Source: Blautia argi (GTDB lineage Bacteria > Bacillota > Clostridia > Lachnospirales > Lachnospiraceae). From it: a DNA stretch of 64,000 nt. Location of the stretch: NCBI RefSeq assembly GCF_003287895.1, contig NZ_CP030280.1, positions 558,501 to 622,500 on the forward strand, given 5' to 3'. Of the stretch, positions 7,796-16,303 are shown piece by piece (the stretch's first letter is position 1; each line of letters begins with the position of its first letter). The notes under the pieces are model-generated. The model was not told where the DNA came from. It ran no database searches and was given only the letters and a program-made list of their open reading frames with translations. The translations under genes and the position numbers were made by a program.

Positions 7796-9085
7796 ATGGA
7801 ATCTTACAGGTATTTATTGGACTTGGCGCTGATATTGCTGACTACAAAGGTGTTTGGGCTTCTGACCAGGCGCATCAGTCTGCCCCAGGTAGTGGGTGCA
7901 TTGCTGGCAGGTCTGCTTTTGGGACCGGCGTGTCTTGGGGTTCTGCACCAGACAGAGTTTATTTATCAGGTGTCAGAAATCGGCGTAATTGTTCTGATGT
8001 TCTGTGCAGGACTGGAAACAGATATCGATGAGCTGAAAAAGAGCGGAAAAGCTTCTTTTATTATTGCACTTTTAGGCGTTTTGATACCGCTTCTTGGCGG
8101 GCTTGGTGTGGCAGCGTATTTTAACCAACCGGGTATGCTGGAAACTACAGCAAATAGCAGCCTGATTCTGCAGAATGTGTTTATCGGTGTTATTCTGACT
8201 GCCACGTCTGTAAGTATTTCCGTGGAAACCTTAAAGGAAATGGGCAAGCTCAATACCAGAGCCGGAAATGCCATTTTAGGAGCAGCCATTATTGATGATA
8301 TTCTGGGTATTATTGCTCTGACTGTGATTACCAGTCTGGCAGATTCTTCTGTGAATGTATGGCTGGTATTCGGAAAGATTTTGGGATTTTTTGTGTTCAT
8401 TGGTGTGGGCGGATATCTGATTCATATTCTGTTCCAGAAATGGGTGAAGGGATATGAAAGAGATTTAAGACGATTTGTTATTCTTGCCTTTGTTATCTGT
8501 CTTCTGTTTTCTTACTGTGCAGAAGAGTTTTTCGGAGTTGCGGATATTACAGGTGCGTTCTTTGCTGGTTTGATTATTACAAAGACTACACATACAAATT
8601 ATATTGCAAGACGATTTGGAATTTTATCTTATATTTTCTTATCTCCGGTATTTTTTGCAAATATTGGTCTGCAGGTAGAACTACCCAAGATGAGTACCAT
8701 GATTGTGGTATTTGCTGTAGCGTTGGTGATTGTGGCTGTGCTGACAAAGATTGTAGGCTGTGGTCTGGGCGCCAAGATGTGCCATTACAGCAATCAGGAC
8801 TGTGTCCGTATTGGTATGGGTATGATTTCCAGAGGTGAGGTTGCTCTGATTGTGGCAGCAAAGGGAAATGCCCTTGGTCTTATGGCGCCGGAACTTTTGG
8901 GACCTGTTGTAATTGTTGTGGTTATTACTACGATTATTTCACCGATTTTGCTGAAACTGACTTTCAGAGAGAAGAAAGGGGCTGTACAGGAGCATGATTA
9001 TGTGGAAACAGAATTAATCAAACAGGTACAGAGCTTTGAAGATGAAGAAAGACAGGAAAAATCCAGATTTATAAAAAATAAATAG
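7796..9085 (+). CDS. CPA2-family monovalent cation:proton antiporter (KefB/NapA type)
   Basis: A 429-residue membrane protein with about 12 segments. Family marks are RRISLPQVVGALLAGLLLGP near the N-terminus and a central AAIIDDILGII (about residues 160-170), which carries the Asp-Asp pair of electrogenic CPA2 exchangers. There is no C-terminal TrkA-N domain; the tail is short and charged. It probably exchanges Na+ or K+ for H+ across the cell membrane. The start follows from GAGGAGG at 7783-7789, 6 nt before the ATG; an in-frame TTG at 7781 overlaps that site. Confidence 0.9.
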   Translation: MESYRYLLDLALILLTTKVFGLLTRRISLPQVVGALLAGLLLGPACLGVLHQTEFIYQVSEIGVIVLMFCAGLETDIDELKKSGKASFIIALLGVLIPLLGGLGVAAYFNQPGMLETTANSSLILQNVFIGVILTATSVSISVETLKEMGKLNTRAGNAILGAAIIDDILGIIALTVITSLADSSVNVWLVFGKILGFFVFIGVGGYLIHILFQKWVKGYERDLRRFVILAFVICLLFSYCAEEFFGVADITGAFFAGLIITKTTHTNYIARRFGILSYIFLSPVFFANIGLQVELPKMSTMIVVFAVALVIVAVLTKIVGCGLGAKMCHYSNQDCVRIGMGMISRGEVALIVAAKGNALGLMAPELLGPVVIVVVITTIISPILLKLTFREKKGAVQEHDYVETELIKQVQSFEDEERQEKSRFIKNK

Positions 9086-9095
9086 GAAACAGGAA

Positions 9096-9130
9096 AAGAG
9101 CCGCTACAGAGAAAACTGTGTCGGCTCTTT
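9096..9130 (+). terminator. Hairpin after the antiporter, weak terminator or attenuator
   Basis: AAGAGCCG..ACAG (9096-9109) pairs with CTGT..CGGCTCTT (9116-9129), with a 2-base internal mismatch. Only three T residues follow, so partial read-through into the next operon is likely. Confidence 0.55.
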
Positions 9131-9147
9131 CGGATAAAGGAGGAAAT

Positions 9148-9303
9148 ATGGCAGCAACCATTGTGATTGTGATTCTTTTGGCAGCCTACAGCTTTTGGGT
9201 GGTGCGGAAGAAAATAAAAGATATAAAAAACGGAAAATTCTGCGGCGGGAATTGTGAGGGCTGTCAGGGCTTCTGTGGAAAGAAAGGCGGAGAGAAATTA
9301 TGA
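9148..9303 (+). CDS. FeoB-associated Cys-rich membrane protein
   Basis: A 51-residue protein: one N-terminal membrane helix (residues about 3-20), a basic stretch, then a Cys cluster CGGNCEGCQGFCG. This architecture matches the small FeoB-associated Cys-rich family, usually encoded next to ferrous-iron transporter genes. No feoA or feoB is in the window. AAGGAGG precedes the ATG by about 5 nt. Its stop overlaps the start of the radical SAM gene (ATGA at 9300-9303), implying translational coupling. Its role in iron handling is assumed from the family only. Confidence 0.8.
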   Translation: MAATIVIVILLAAYSFWVVRKKIKDIKNGKFCGGNCEGCQGFCGKKGGEKL

Positions 9304-11123
9304 AGCTTTTGTTGGCAGCAGTAAATGCAAAATACATTCATTCCAATCTTGCTGTGTACAGCATGAAGGCATACTGCAGGGAGTATGCAGAGCAGATAGA
9401 ACTGGCAGAATATACCATTAATCAGCAGGAGGACGAGATTTTAAAGGATTTGTACAGGAGAAAACCAGATGTTCTATGTTTTTCCTGTTATATCTGGAAT
9501 ATTTCTTTTGTAAAGGAATTGATTCGGGATATTAAGAAAATCCTGCCAGATACCGTGATTTGGGTGGGAGGTCCGGAGGTGTCCTATGATGCAGAGCAGG
9601 TTCTTGCAGAACTGCCGGAGATTTTCGGTGTCATGTGCGGAGAAGGAGAAGAAACTCTCCGGGAATTGATGCGATATTATGTAAATATAGAGAAACAGGA
9701 AAAAGCAGAGATTAAGGCTGTCCGGGGAATTGTTTTTCGAGAGAAAGGGGCGGCAGACCGGGAGTTTGATTCTGCAGAGGTGTGTGCAGAGCAGTCATCA
9801 GAGCAGGGCGTACAGGGGAAGTATGTCAGGACTGCAGCCAGAGAAATTATGGATATGGATACCCTGGTTTTTCCATATGAGGATATGGAGTTTTTTCAGC
9901 ACCGGATTATCTATTATGAAAGCAGCAGGGGCTGTCCTTTCTCCTGCAGCTACTGTCTTTCTTCTATAGATAAGAAGCTGCGCTTTCGGAGTCTTTCTCT
10001 GGTAAAAAACGAGCTGCAGTTTTTCCTGGATAAAAAAGTGCCTCAGGTTAAATTTGTGGACAGAACCTTTAACTGCAAAAAGGAGCATGCTCTGGAAATC
10101 TGGAAATATATTAAGGAGCATGACAATGGGGTGACAAATTTTCACTTTGAAATTGCAGCAGATTTGCTCACCGAGAAGGAGCTGGAGCTGATACGCACCA
10201 TGCGTCCGGGGTTGATTCAACTGGAAATCGGTGTACAGTCTACCAATGAAAAAACTATAAAGGAAATCCGCAGAAAGACCAGTTTTGAGAAAATTTCAGA
10301 AAAAGTGAAGCGGGTGCAGGAGGGAAACAATGTGCATCAGCACCTGGATTTGATTGCAGGGCTTCCCTTTGAGGGCTATGACAGCTTTAAATCTTCCTTT
10401 AATGATGTATACGGGCTGCGTCCCCAACAGCTTCAGCTTGGATTTTTAAAGGTGTTGAAGGGTTCTTATATGTATGAGAAAAAAGAAGATTACGGCTGCA
10501 GGTATAAACATCGGGAACCTTATGAGGTACTTGCCACCAACTGGCTGTCCTATGGAGAAATCTGCCGCTTAAAGGGCATTGAGGATATGGTAGAGGTTTA
10601 TTACAACAGCGGACAGTTTTCCCGTACCATGGAAGCTCTGGAACAGGAGTTTGAAGACGCTTTTTCCATGTATGAGGCATTGGCGGATTTTTATGAGGAA
10701 AAGGGATACTTTGGCATTTCCCATGCCAGAATCCGTCGGTATGAGATTCTTCTGGAGTTTCTCCAGAAGCGGGGAATAGAAAACCAGGAGTATTTCAGGG
10801 AATGTATGGTTTTTGATTTGTATGCCAGAGAAAATCTGAAGACCAGACCAGGTTTTGCCGAAGAGCAGAAAGCATATAAAAAACAGATACAGAATTTTTA
10901 CAGGCAGGAAGCGGAGAATCCACGATTGCTTAAAAATTATGCAGGATACCAGGCAAGGCAGCTGGAGAAAATGACCCATCTGGAGATTTTCACCTTTGAT
11001 CTTTTAAAGACAGGAAGACAGAGGGAGAACTATCCTGTGCTTTTTGATTATAAGGAGCGCAGCCCCCTTACCTATGATGCCAGATGCAGCCAGGTGGAAC
11101 TTGTGCAGGAGGAAAACCTATGA
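9300..11123 (+). CDS. B12-binding-domain radical SAM protein with DUF4080 C-terminus
   Basis: A 607-residue protein. Residues about 1-130 form a cobalamin-binding-like Rossmann domain (LLAAVNAKYIHSNLAVYS start, WVGGPEVS). The radical SAM core has Cys212, Cys216 and Cys219 in CPFSCSYC (CX3CX2C), which bind the 4Fe-4S cluster. The C-terminal third matches the DUF4080 pattern as I recall it. Reaction and substrate are unknown. It overlaps the upstream small protein and downstream nth by ATGA, so it sits in one translationally coupled operon with DNA-metabolism genes. Confidence 0.9.
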   Translation: MKLLLAAVNAKYIHSNLAVYSMKAYCREYAEQIELAEYTINQQEDEILKDLYRRKPDVLCFSCYIWNISFVKELIRDIKKILPDTVIWVGGPEVSYDAEQVLAELPEIFGVMCGEGEETLRELMRYYVNIEKQEKAEIKAVRGIVFREKGAADREFDSAEVCAEQSSEQGVQGKYVRTAAREIMDMDTLVFPYEDMEFFQHRIIYYESSRGCPFSCSYCLSSIDKKLRFRSLSLVKNELQFFLDKKVPQVKFVDRTFNCKKEHALEIWKYIKEHDNGVTNFHFEIAADLLTEKELELIRTMRPGLIQLEIGVQSTNEKTIKEIRRKTSFEKISEKVKRVQEGNNVHQHLDLIAGLPFEGYDSFKSSFNDVYGLRPQQLQLGFLKVLKGSYMYEKKEDYGCRYKHREPYEVLATNWLSYGEICRLKGIEDMVEVYYNSGQFSRTMEALEQEFEDAFSMYEALADFYEEKGYFGISHARIRRYEILLEFLQKRGIENQEYFRECMVFDLYARENLKTRPGFAEEQKAYKKQIQNFYRQEAENPRLLKNYAGYQARQLEKMTHLEIFTFDLLKTGRQRENYPVLFDYKERSPLTYDARCSQVELVQEENL

Positions 11124-11773
11124 CAAAGAGAACAAAGGAAATTCTGGATAAGCTGGATCAGGTGTATACCAGGGAATATAAGTGCTATCTGAATCATGAC
11201 AATCCGGGGCAGCTTTTGATTGCCACTATGTTAAGCGCCCAGTGTACAGATGCCAGAGTGAATGTTGTGACAAAAGATTTGTTTGTTAAATATCCAAATA
11301 TGCAGGCTTTTGCAGAGGCGGATTTAAAGGAACTGGAGCAGGACATAAAGCCTACAGGCTTTTATCATAACAAGGCAAAGAATATCATTGGCTGCGCCCG
11401 GCGTATCTGTCAGGTCTATGGCGGTGAGGTACCCAGAAGTCTGGAAGATTTAACAAGCCTTCCCGGTGTGGGGCGAAAGACTGCAAATGTGATTCGGGGA
11501 AATATTTTTCATGAGCCAAGCGTGGTAGTAGATACCCATGTAAAGCGGATTTCCAGGCGTCTGGGTCTGACAAAGGAGAACGATCCGGAAAAGGTAGAAA
11601 TGGAGCTTATGAAGGTTTTGCCAAAAGACCATTGGATTTTATATAATATTCAGATTATCACCTTTGGGCGGCAGATATGCTTTGCCCGCTCTCCGAAATG
11701 TGAGGAGTGCTTCCTTACAGAATATTGTAAGGAATATAAGGAAAAACAGAAGAAAAGCAGGAAAAAAGCATGA
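11120..11773 (+). CDS. nth: Endonuclease III
   Basis: A 217-residue DNA glycosylase/AP lyase that removes oxidised pyrimidines. It has the helix-hairpin-helix LPGVGRKTANVI with the catalytic Lys, the catalytic Asp in VVDTHVKR, and a C-terminal 4Fe-4S site CX6CX2CX5C (CFARSPKCEECFLTEYC). The start at 11120 overlaps the upstream stop (ATGA) and has AGGAGG at 11107-11112. A longer in-frame start at 11084 would lie inside the upstream gene and lacks a site. Confidence 0.97.
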   Translation: MTKRTKEILDKLDQVYTREYKCYLNHDNPGQLLIATMLSAQCTDARVNVVTKDLFVKYPNMQAFAEADLKELEQDIKPTGFYHNKAKNIIGCARRICQVYGGEVPRSLEDLTSLPGVGRKTANVIRGNIFHEPSVVVDTHVKRISRRLGLTKENDPEKVEMELMKVLPKDHWILYNIQIITFGRQICFARSPKCEECFLTEYCKEYKEKQKKSRKKA

Positions 11774-12480
11774 GAGAATATGTGACGCTGGATTTGGAAA
11801 CCACAGGGCTTGAGCCGGCAAAGGATCGGATTATTGAAATCGGCGCTGTGAAGGTAATGGACGGGACTGTGACAGAGGAGTATGCTACACTGGTAAATCC
11901 TCAGAGAAAGATACCGGAGAGAATTACAGAACTGACCGGCATTTCAGATGAAATGGTACAGGGAAAGCCCTGTATTGGGCAAGCCCTTACCGAGCTTCTG
12001 GATTTTTGTAAGGAGCTGCCCCTTCTGGGGCACAATCTGATGTTTGACTACCGATTTGTTAAGCACAATGCTGTAAATCTGGATATGAGCTTTGAAAAGG
12101 AAGGTATGGATACTTTAAAGCTGGCGCGGATTTTATTGCCGGATCTGCCGAGTAAAAGCCTGCAGAGCCTGCGTCTGTACTATGAGATTCCCCAGGACGA
12201 CGCGCACAGGGCTTTGGAGGACGCACGGACAACCTACAGGCTGTATGAAAGGTTGCGCCAGGAATACGGGGAACAGCACAGAGAGCTTTTTAATCCCGCC
12301 CCGCTTTTGTATAAGGTAAAAAAACAGGGTCCCATTACCCCGGCACAAAAACGATACTTGCAGGATTTAGTAAAATATCATAGAATAGACCTGAATGTGG
12401 AGAGCGACAGTCTGACAAAGAATGAAGCCTCCAGACTGATTGATACGATTCTGGGAACTTATGGAAAAATAGAGAGGTAG
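11770..12480 (+). CDS. DEDD-family 3'-5' exonuclease (DNA polymerase III epsilon-like)
   Basis: A 236-residue protein. The exonuclease domain (about 1-170) has DLETTGLEP (motif I, Asp-x-Glu), GHNLMFDYRF (motif II) and HRALEDARTT (motif III, H-x(4)-D form). A C-terminal tail (about 185-236) with TPAQKRYLQDLVKYH and LTKNEASRLIDTI resembles a small helical domain found on related clostridial exonucleases. It overlaps nth by ATGA. A role in repair or proofreading is inferred; it is not the replicative PolC exonuclease. Confidence 0.88.
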   Translation: MREYVTLDLETTGLEPAKDRIIEIGAVKVMDGTVTEEYATLVNPQRKIPERITELTGISDEMVQGKPCIGQALTELLDFCKELPLLGHNLMFDYRFVKHNAVNLDMSFEKEGMDTLKLARILLPDLPSKSLQSLRLYYEIPQDDAHRALEDARTTYRLYERLRQEYGEQHRELFNPAPLLYKVKKQGPITPAQKRYLQDLVKYHRIDLNVESDSLTKNEASRLIDTILGTYGKIER

Positions 12481-12486
12481 AGAAAA

Positions 12487-12588
12487 ATGAGAAAAAAAAA
12501 TTCCGGAAAAAGACAGGTAGTTGCAGCAGTTTTGGCGGTGATAATGGTTCTTGCCATGATTCTTCCCATGATAGCGTATGTTTTATAG
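12487..12588 (+). CDS. 33-residue single-pass membrane peptide
   Basis: The peptide begins MRKKNSGKRQ (basic) and continues with a hydrophobic helix VVAAVLAVIMVLAMILPMI. It has a GAGAGGTAG ribosome site and its own stop, and fits snugly between the exonuclease and AIR-synthase-like genes. Small basic-plus-helix peptides of this kind are conserved in Firmicutes (DUF4044-like); assignment to a family is uncertain and the function is unknown. Confidence 0.6.
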   Translation: MRKKNSGKRQVVAAVLAVIMVLAMILPMIAYVL

Positions 12589-12609
12589 GAAAAGGCGGAG
12601 GAACAGGCC

Positions 12610-13602
12610 ATGAAAATAGGAAAATTACCGGAGCCGATGCTGATTCGCTCCGTGTTAAAAGAGGTTGGACACAGAAGAGAGGAGATTCTGGCAGGACCGG
12701 CTGTAGGGCGTGACTGTGCAGTCATGGAGGCAAAGGAAGGTGAGGTTTATGTGTTTTCCTCTGACCCCATTACAGGTACCACAAAGGATATGGGCAGACA
12801 CAGTGTTTATATTACGGCCAATGATTTGGCGGCAGCAGGTGCTGAGCCTGTAGGAATTATGTTGACGATTCTCCTGCCTCCTGAAACCCGGGAGCAGGAG
12901 TTAAAGGAAATTATGCGTGGAGTGGAGGCTACCTGCAGAGAGCTGGATATAGAGGTTATGGGTGGTCATACAGAGGTAACTGACGTGGTGCGTCAGCCTT
13001 TGATTTCTCTTACCGGTGTGGGAAAGATGAAAAAGGAAGACATGATGCAGCCGGGAGGAATCAAACCGGGAGAGGATCTTGTAGTTACCAAATGGATAGG
13101 TTTAGAAGGCACGTCCATTGCGGCAAAGGAAAAAGAAGAGGAACTTTTACAACGGTTTGCTCCAATGTTTGTAAATACAGCCAAAGAGTTTGACCGGTAT
13201 CTTTCTGTGATTCCTGAGGCAAAAATTGCTTCCGAATGGGGAGTTTCCGCTATGCATGATATTACAGAGGGCGGTGTATTTGGAGCTCTCTGGGAAATGG
13301 CGGCAGGTTCAAAAGTAGGGTTGGATATTGACTTAAAGAAAATTCCTATTCGTCAGGAAACTGTGGAGGTCTGTGAAGCATTGGGATTAAATCCGTATAT
13401 TCTCATGTCCAGCGGTTCTATGATGATTGCTGTCCCGGACGGATACGGACTGGTACGAAAGCTGAATCAGGCGGGAATCCATGCCGCAGTGGTGGGAAAG
13501 GCCACAGCAGGAAATGACCGGATTTTAAGAAACGGGGAGGAAACCAGGTATCTGGATAAACCCCAGAGTGATGAATTATATAAAATCTATCAGAAGGATT
13601 GA
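12610..13602 (+). CDS. AIR synthase-related protein (HypE/ThiL-like fold)
   Basis: A 330-residue protein with the AIR-synthase N-terminal domain (about 30-135; D-x-A pattern around [31 protein letters not shown]) and C-terminal domain (about 155-310; [17 protein letters not shown]). This ATP-binding fold occurs in PurM, ThiL, SelD and HypE. The SelD catalytic Cys/Sec region and the HypE C-terminal Cys tail are not evident. The exact reaction is unknown; the order nth-exonuclease-this-trmL gives no strong hint. GGAGG lies upstream of the ATG. Confidence 0.8.
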   Translation: MKIGKLPEPMLIRSVLKEVGHRREEILAGPAVGRDCAVMEAKEGEVYVFSSDPITGTTKDMGRHSVYITANDLAAAGAEPVGIMLTILLPPETREQELKEIMRGVEATCRELDIEVMGGHTEVTDVVRQPLISLTGVGKMKKEDMMQPGGIKPGEDLVVTKWIGLEGTSIAAKEKEEELLQRFAPMFVNTAKEFDRYLSVIPEAKIASEWGVSAMHDITEGGVFGALWEMAAGSKVGLDIDLKKIPIRQETVEVCEALGLNPYILMSSGSMMIAVPDGYGLVRKLNQAGIHAAVVGKATAGNDRILRNGEETRYLDKPQSDELYKIYQKD

Positions 13603-13613
13603 GGAGAAAAACT

Positions 13614-14115
13614 ATGGCAAAGCTGAACATTGTGTTATTTGAGCCGGAAATCCCTGCAAATACGGGGAATATCGGGAGAACCTGTGTAGCAACAGGCACC
13701 CGTCTGCACTTTGATTGAACCTTTGGGCTTCAAGCTGAATGAAAAGGCCATTAAGCGGGCAGGCATGGATTACTGGAAGGATCTGGACGTGACAACGTAT
13801 GTAAATTATCAGGATTTTCTGGATAGAAATCCAGGGGCAAAGATTTACATGGCAACCACAAAAGCGCCTAAGACTTATGTGGACGTTCAGTATGAAGAGG
13901 ACTGCTACATTATGTTTGGGAAGGAAAGCGCAGGGATTCCGGAGGAGATTCTGCTGGAAAATCAGGATACTGCTATTCGTATTCCCATGATAGGAGATAT
14001 CCGTTCCTTAAATCTCAGTAATTCCGTTGCCATTGTGCTTTATGAGGCTTTGCGTCAGAACCATTTTGATCACATGCGCCTGGAAGGACATTTGACAAAA
14101 TATGAGTGGAAATAG
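13614..14115 (+). pseudogene. trmL: tRNA (cytidine/uridine-34 2'-O)-methyltransferase, frameshifted
   Basis: SPOUT-family enzyme that methylates the wobble ribose of leucine tRNAs. The first frame reads [20 protein letters not shown] and continues to RLHFD, then meets TGA at 13716-13718. The next frame resumes at 13711 with [22 protein letters not shown] and continues to the normal SPOUT knot (FGKESAGIPEEI, then IPMIGDIRSLNLSNSVAIVLYEA). Removing one T from the TTT at 13710-13712 restores a 166-residue protein of normal length. It is either a real +1 frameshift mutation or a sequence error. The motifs are otherwise intact. Confidence 0.9.
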
Positions 14116-14143
14116 ATGTGATTTGGCAGCTTCGGACAGAAAG

Positions 14144-14186
14144 AAAAGCACAGAAGAGCAGATTTAACGCTCTTCTGTGCTTTTTT
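14144..14186. terminator. Bidirectional terminator between trmL and the sensor kinase
   Basis: AAAAGCACAGAAGAGC (14144-14159) pairs perfectly with GCTCTTCTGTGCTTTT (14169-14184), with T-runs on both strands. The stop codon of the minus-strand kinase lies in the loop. Confidence 0.93.
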
Positions 14187-15586
14187 GCAGTGTAAAAATA
14201 AATTCTGTTCCCACGCCTTCGGTGCTGATAACATTGATGTTTTGCTTATGGGAATTGATGATTTCCTTTACAATGGCAAGACCAAGTCCGGTACCCTTGC
14301 GGTCCTTGCCTCTGGAGCTGTCAATTTTGTAGAAGCGGTCCCAGATTTTTCCAAGGCTGGCCTTTGGGATGCCGCAGCCCTTGTCTTTTATGGAAATGAA
14401 AACCGTATCATGCTTTAAGGTGGATTCTATTTTGATGGCAGAATCCTCCGGGCTGAATTTAATGGCATTGTCCAGGAGATTGTAAAGCACCTGCTGAATC
14501 TGCCCCATATCTGCCCGCACAAACAGGGTTTGCCCTGTGGAGCAGCAGTTCCAGGGAAATCCGTTTTTTCCGGCAGGTTCCCTCAAAGGATTCAGCGGTA
14601 CTTTTAATAATGCTGTTAATATCAAAATCTGTGTATTCCAACTGCCGTCCCTTTTCATCCAGATTGTTCAGTGTCAGAAGACTCTGGGTTAGCTTATAGA
14701 GCCGGTCTGTTTCATGAACCACGATTTTCAGGTATTTCTCCTGCAGTTCCGGGGGAATGGTGCCATCTAAAATCGCCTCTGTATAGCCCTTAATAGAAGT
14801 CAGGGGCGAGCGGAAGTCATGGGATACGTTGGCAATAAAACTTCGCTGATAGTTTCCGGTCATATCCAGTTCGTCTGACATATAGTTCAGCGTAGCTGCC
14901 AGATAGCCCATTTCGTCCTCCTTTTCCAGAGGAATGTTGTACTTTAGATTCCCGGAGGCAAAGGCGTCAGCACCCTGTATGATTTTCCTTAAAGGGTGAT
15001 AAATCATCAGAGAAAAGACGGGAATAATTGCCAGCATAATTAAAAGGAACAAAAGAAACAGCACATAAATCAGATTCATCAGGGAATCATGCTCCTGCTG
15101 AAGAATACTCATGGGCAGATGTATGGCAACATAGCCGTGTACAGACATATTTTTTGTGACGGGAACCATGACGCTGAGCTGAGGCTGCTTAAACTGTCCG
15201 AAAAAATTTCCGGTCTGATAATAAGAACCGCTGGTAGTACCGGGATTAAAGTCTTCAATCACCGGGAAATTTTCTGTTTTCAACTCAGAGTCTGTGTTTA
15301 AGAGAAGATTTCCCTTTGGGCTGATAAGCCAGATATTGCAGCGGCGGTAGGAGGACAGGGTACACAGATTGTCGTACAAAGGCGTGATGTCTTCCTGCTT
15401 TCCATAGTATTCCAGCACCTCCTGGCTTCTGGCAATGGCGGTGGCTTCCTGATACAAATCCTGACCGTACAGGGATTCCAGATATTTCTGTACCTGGCGG
15501 TTTCCGGCAAGATAAATGGTGCAGAATCCCAGAAGTACCAGAACCAGAATAGCAAGCACATATTTTACATAAAGGTATTTTTTCAT
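14164..15586 (-). pseudogene. Sensor histidine kinase, frameshifted
   Basis: Partner of the response regulator upstream of it. The first frame (15586 down to about 14540) holds TM1 (residues 8-27), an extracytoplasmic sensor region, TM2 (about 171-195), HAMP, and the phosphoacceptor His256 in SHDFRSPLTSIKGYTE. After ISLEL (about residue 347) the frame is lost, and the ATPase part (GQTLFVRADMGQIQQ, NLLDNAIKF, DKGCGIPK, GTGLGLAIV) continues in the next frame to 14164. Total length is 3n+1, so one extra base near 14540-14548 explains it; the restored protein would be about 473 residues. As written, the kinase would lack its ATP-binding domain. The start overlaps the regulator stop (ATGA). Confidence 0.88.
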
Positions 15587-16287
15587 TTGTTTTTGACCTC
15601 GAATTTATATCCGATACCCCAGACTGTGGCAATGGACCAGTCCGGGTGGTCTTTGATTTTCTCCCGGAGGCGCTTGATGTGTACGTCCACGGTACGGGTA
15701 TCCCCGATGTATTCGTATCCCCAGATGTGGTCTAAAAGCTGTTCTCTTGTAAAAACCTGATTTGGGGAGGAAGCCAGAAAGTATAAAAGCTCCAGCTCCT
15801 TGGGCGGCATGTCCAACTGGCTTCCGCAGTAAATGACGGAGTAGTTGGTCAGATTGATTGCCAGATCCGGGTATTCCACATATTTGCCGGAGGGCTGTGT
15901 GGCAGGCGCCACGTTTGGCTGATAGCGCCGCAGCACAGCCTTTACTCTTGCAACCAGTTCTTTTGAATCAAAGGGTTTAATTATATAATCGTCAGCGCCC
16001 AGTTCCAGTCCCAGTACCTTGTCAAAGATTTCTCCCTTGGCAGAAAGCATGATAATGGGAACATTGGATTTCTGGCGGATTTCCCGGCATACCTGATACC
16101 CGTCGATACCGGGTAGCATCAGATCCAAGAGAATCAGATTGGGCGCAAAGGAGGAAAAGGCGGATAAGGCCTCTTCCCCGTCGTTTACGATTTTGGTATC
16201 AAAGCATTCTTTTGTAAGATACAGAGAAATAAGTTCGGCAATGTTGTTGTCATCATCTACAATCAGAATTTTCTGTTTTACTGCCAT
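15583..16287 (-). CDS. OmpR-family response regulator
   Basis: A 234-residue DNA-binding regulator. The receiver domain (about 1-125) has the acidic pocket DDD near residues 11-13, the phosphoacceptor Asp55 in LLDLMLPG, and the conserved Lys in KPFDSKEL. The winged-helix output domain (about 135-232) ends with TVWGIGYKFE. It is followed with a 4-bp overlap by its kinase gene, so signal transfer would depend on whether the kinase frameshift is real. mutS2 lies 16 bp upstream in the transcript direction's far side, on the same strand, ending at 16304. Target genes are unknown. Confidence 0.95.
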   Translation of the reverse strand: MAVKQKILIVDDDNNIAELISLYLTKECFDTKIVNDGEEALSAFSSFAPNLILLDLMLPGIDGYQVCREIRQKSNVPIIMLSAKGEIFDKVLGLELGADDYIIKPFDSKELVARVKAVLRRYQPNVAPATQPSGKYVEYPDLAINLTNYSVIYCGSQLDMPPKELELLYFLASSPNQVFTREQLLDHIWGYEYIGDTRTVDVHIKRLREKIKDHPDWSIATVWGIGYKFEVKNK

Positions 16288-16303
16288 ATTTTGCAGCTCC
16301 CCT

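Noticed and set aside
13700-13725. Programmed +1 frameshifting in trmL
   Set aside because: The site (CAC TTT GAT TGA) lacks the CTT-TGA type slippery codon, no Shine-Dalgarno-like stimulator lies just upstream, and trmL is not known to use frameshifting. Mutation or sequence error is simpler.
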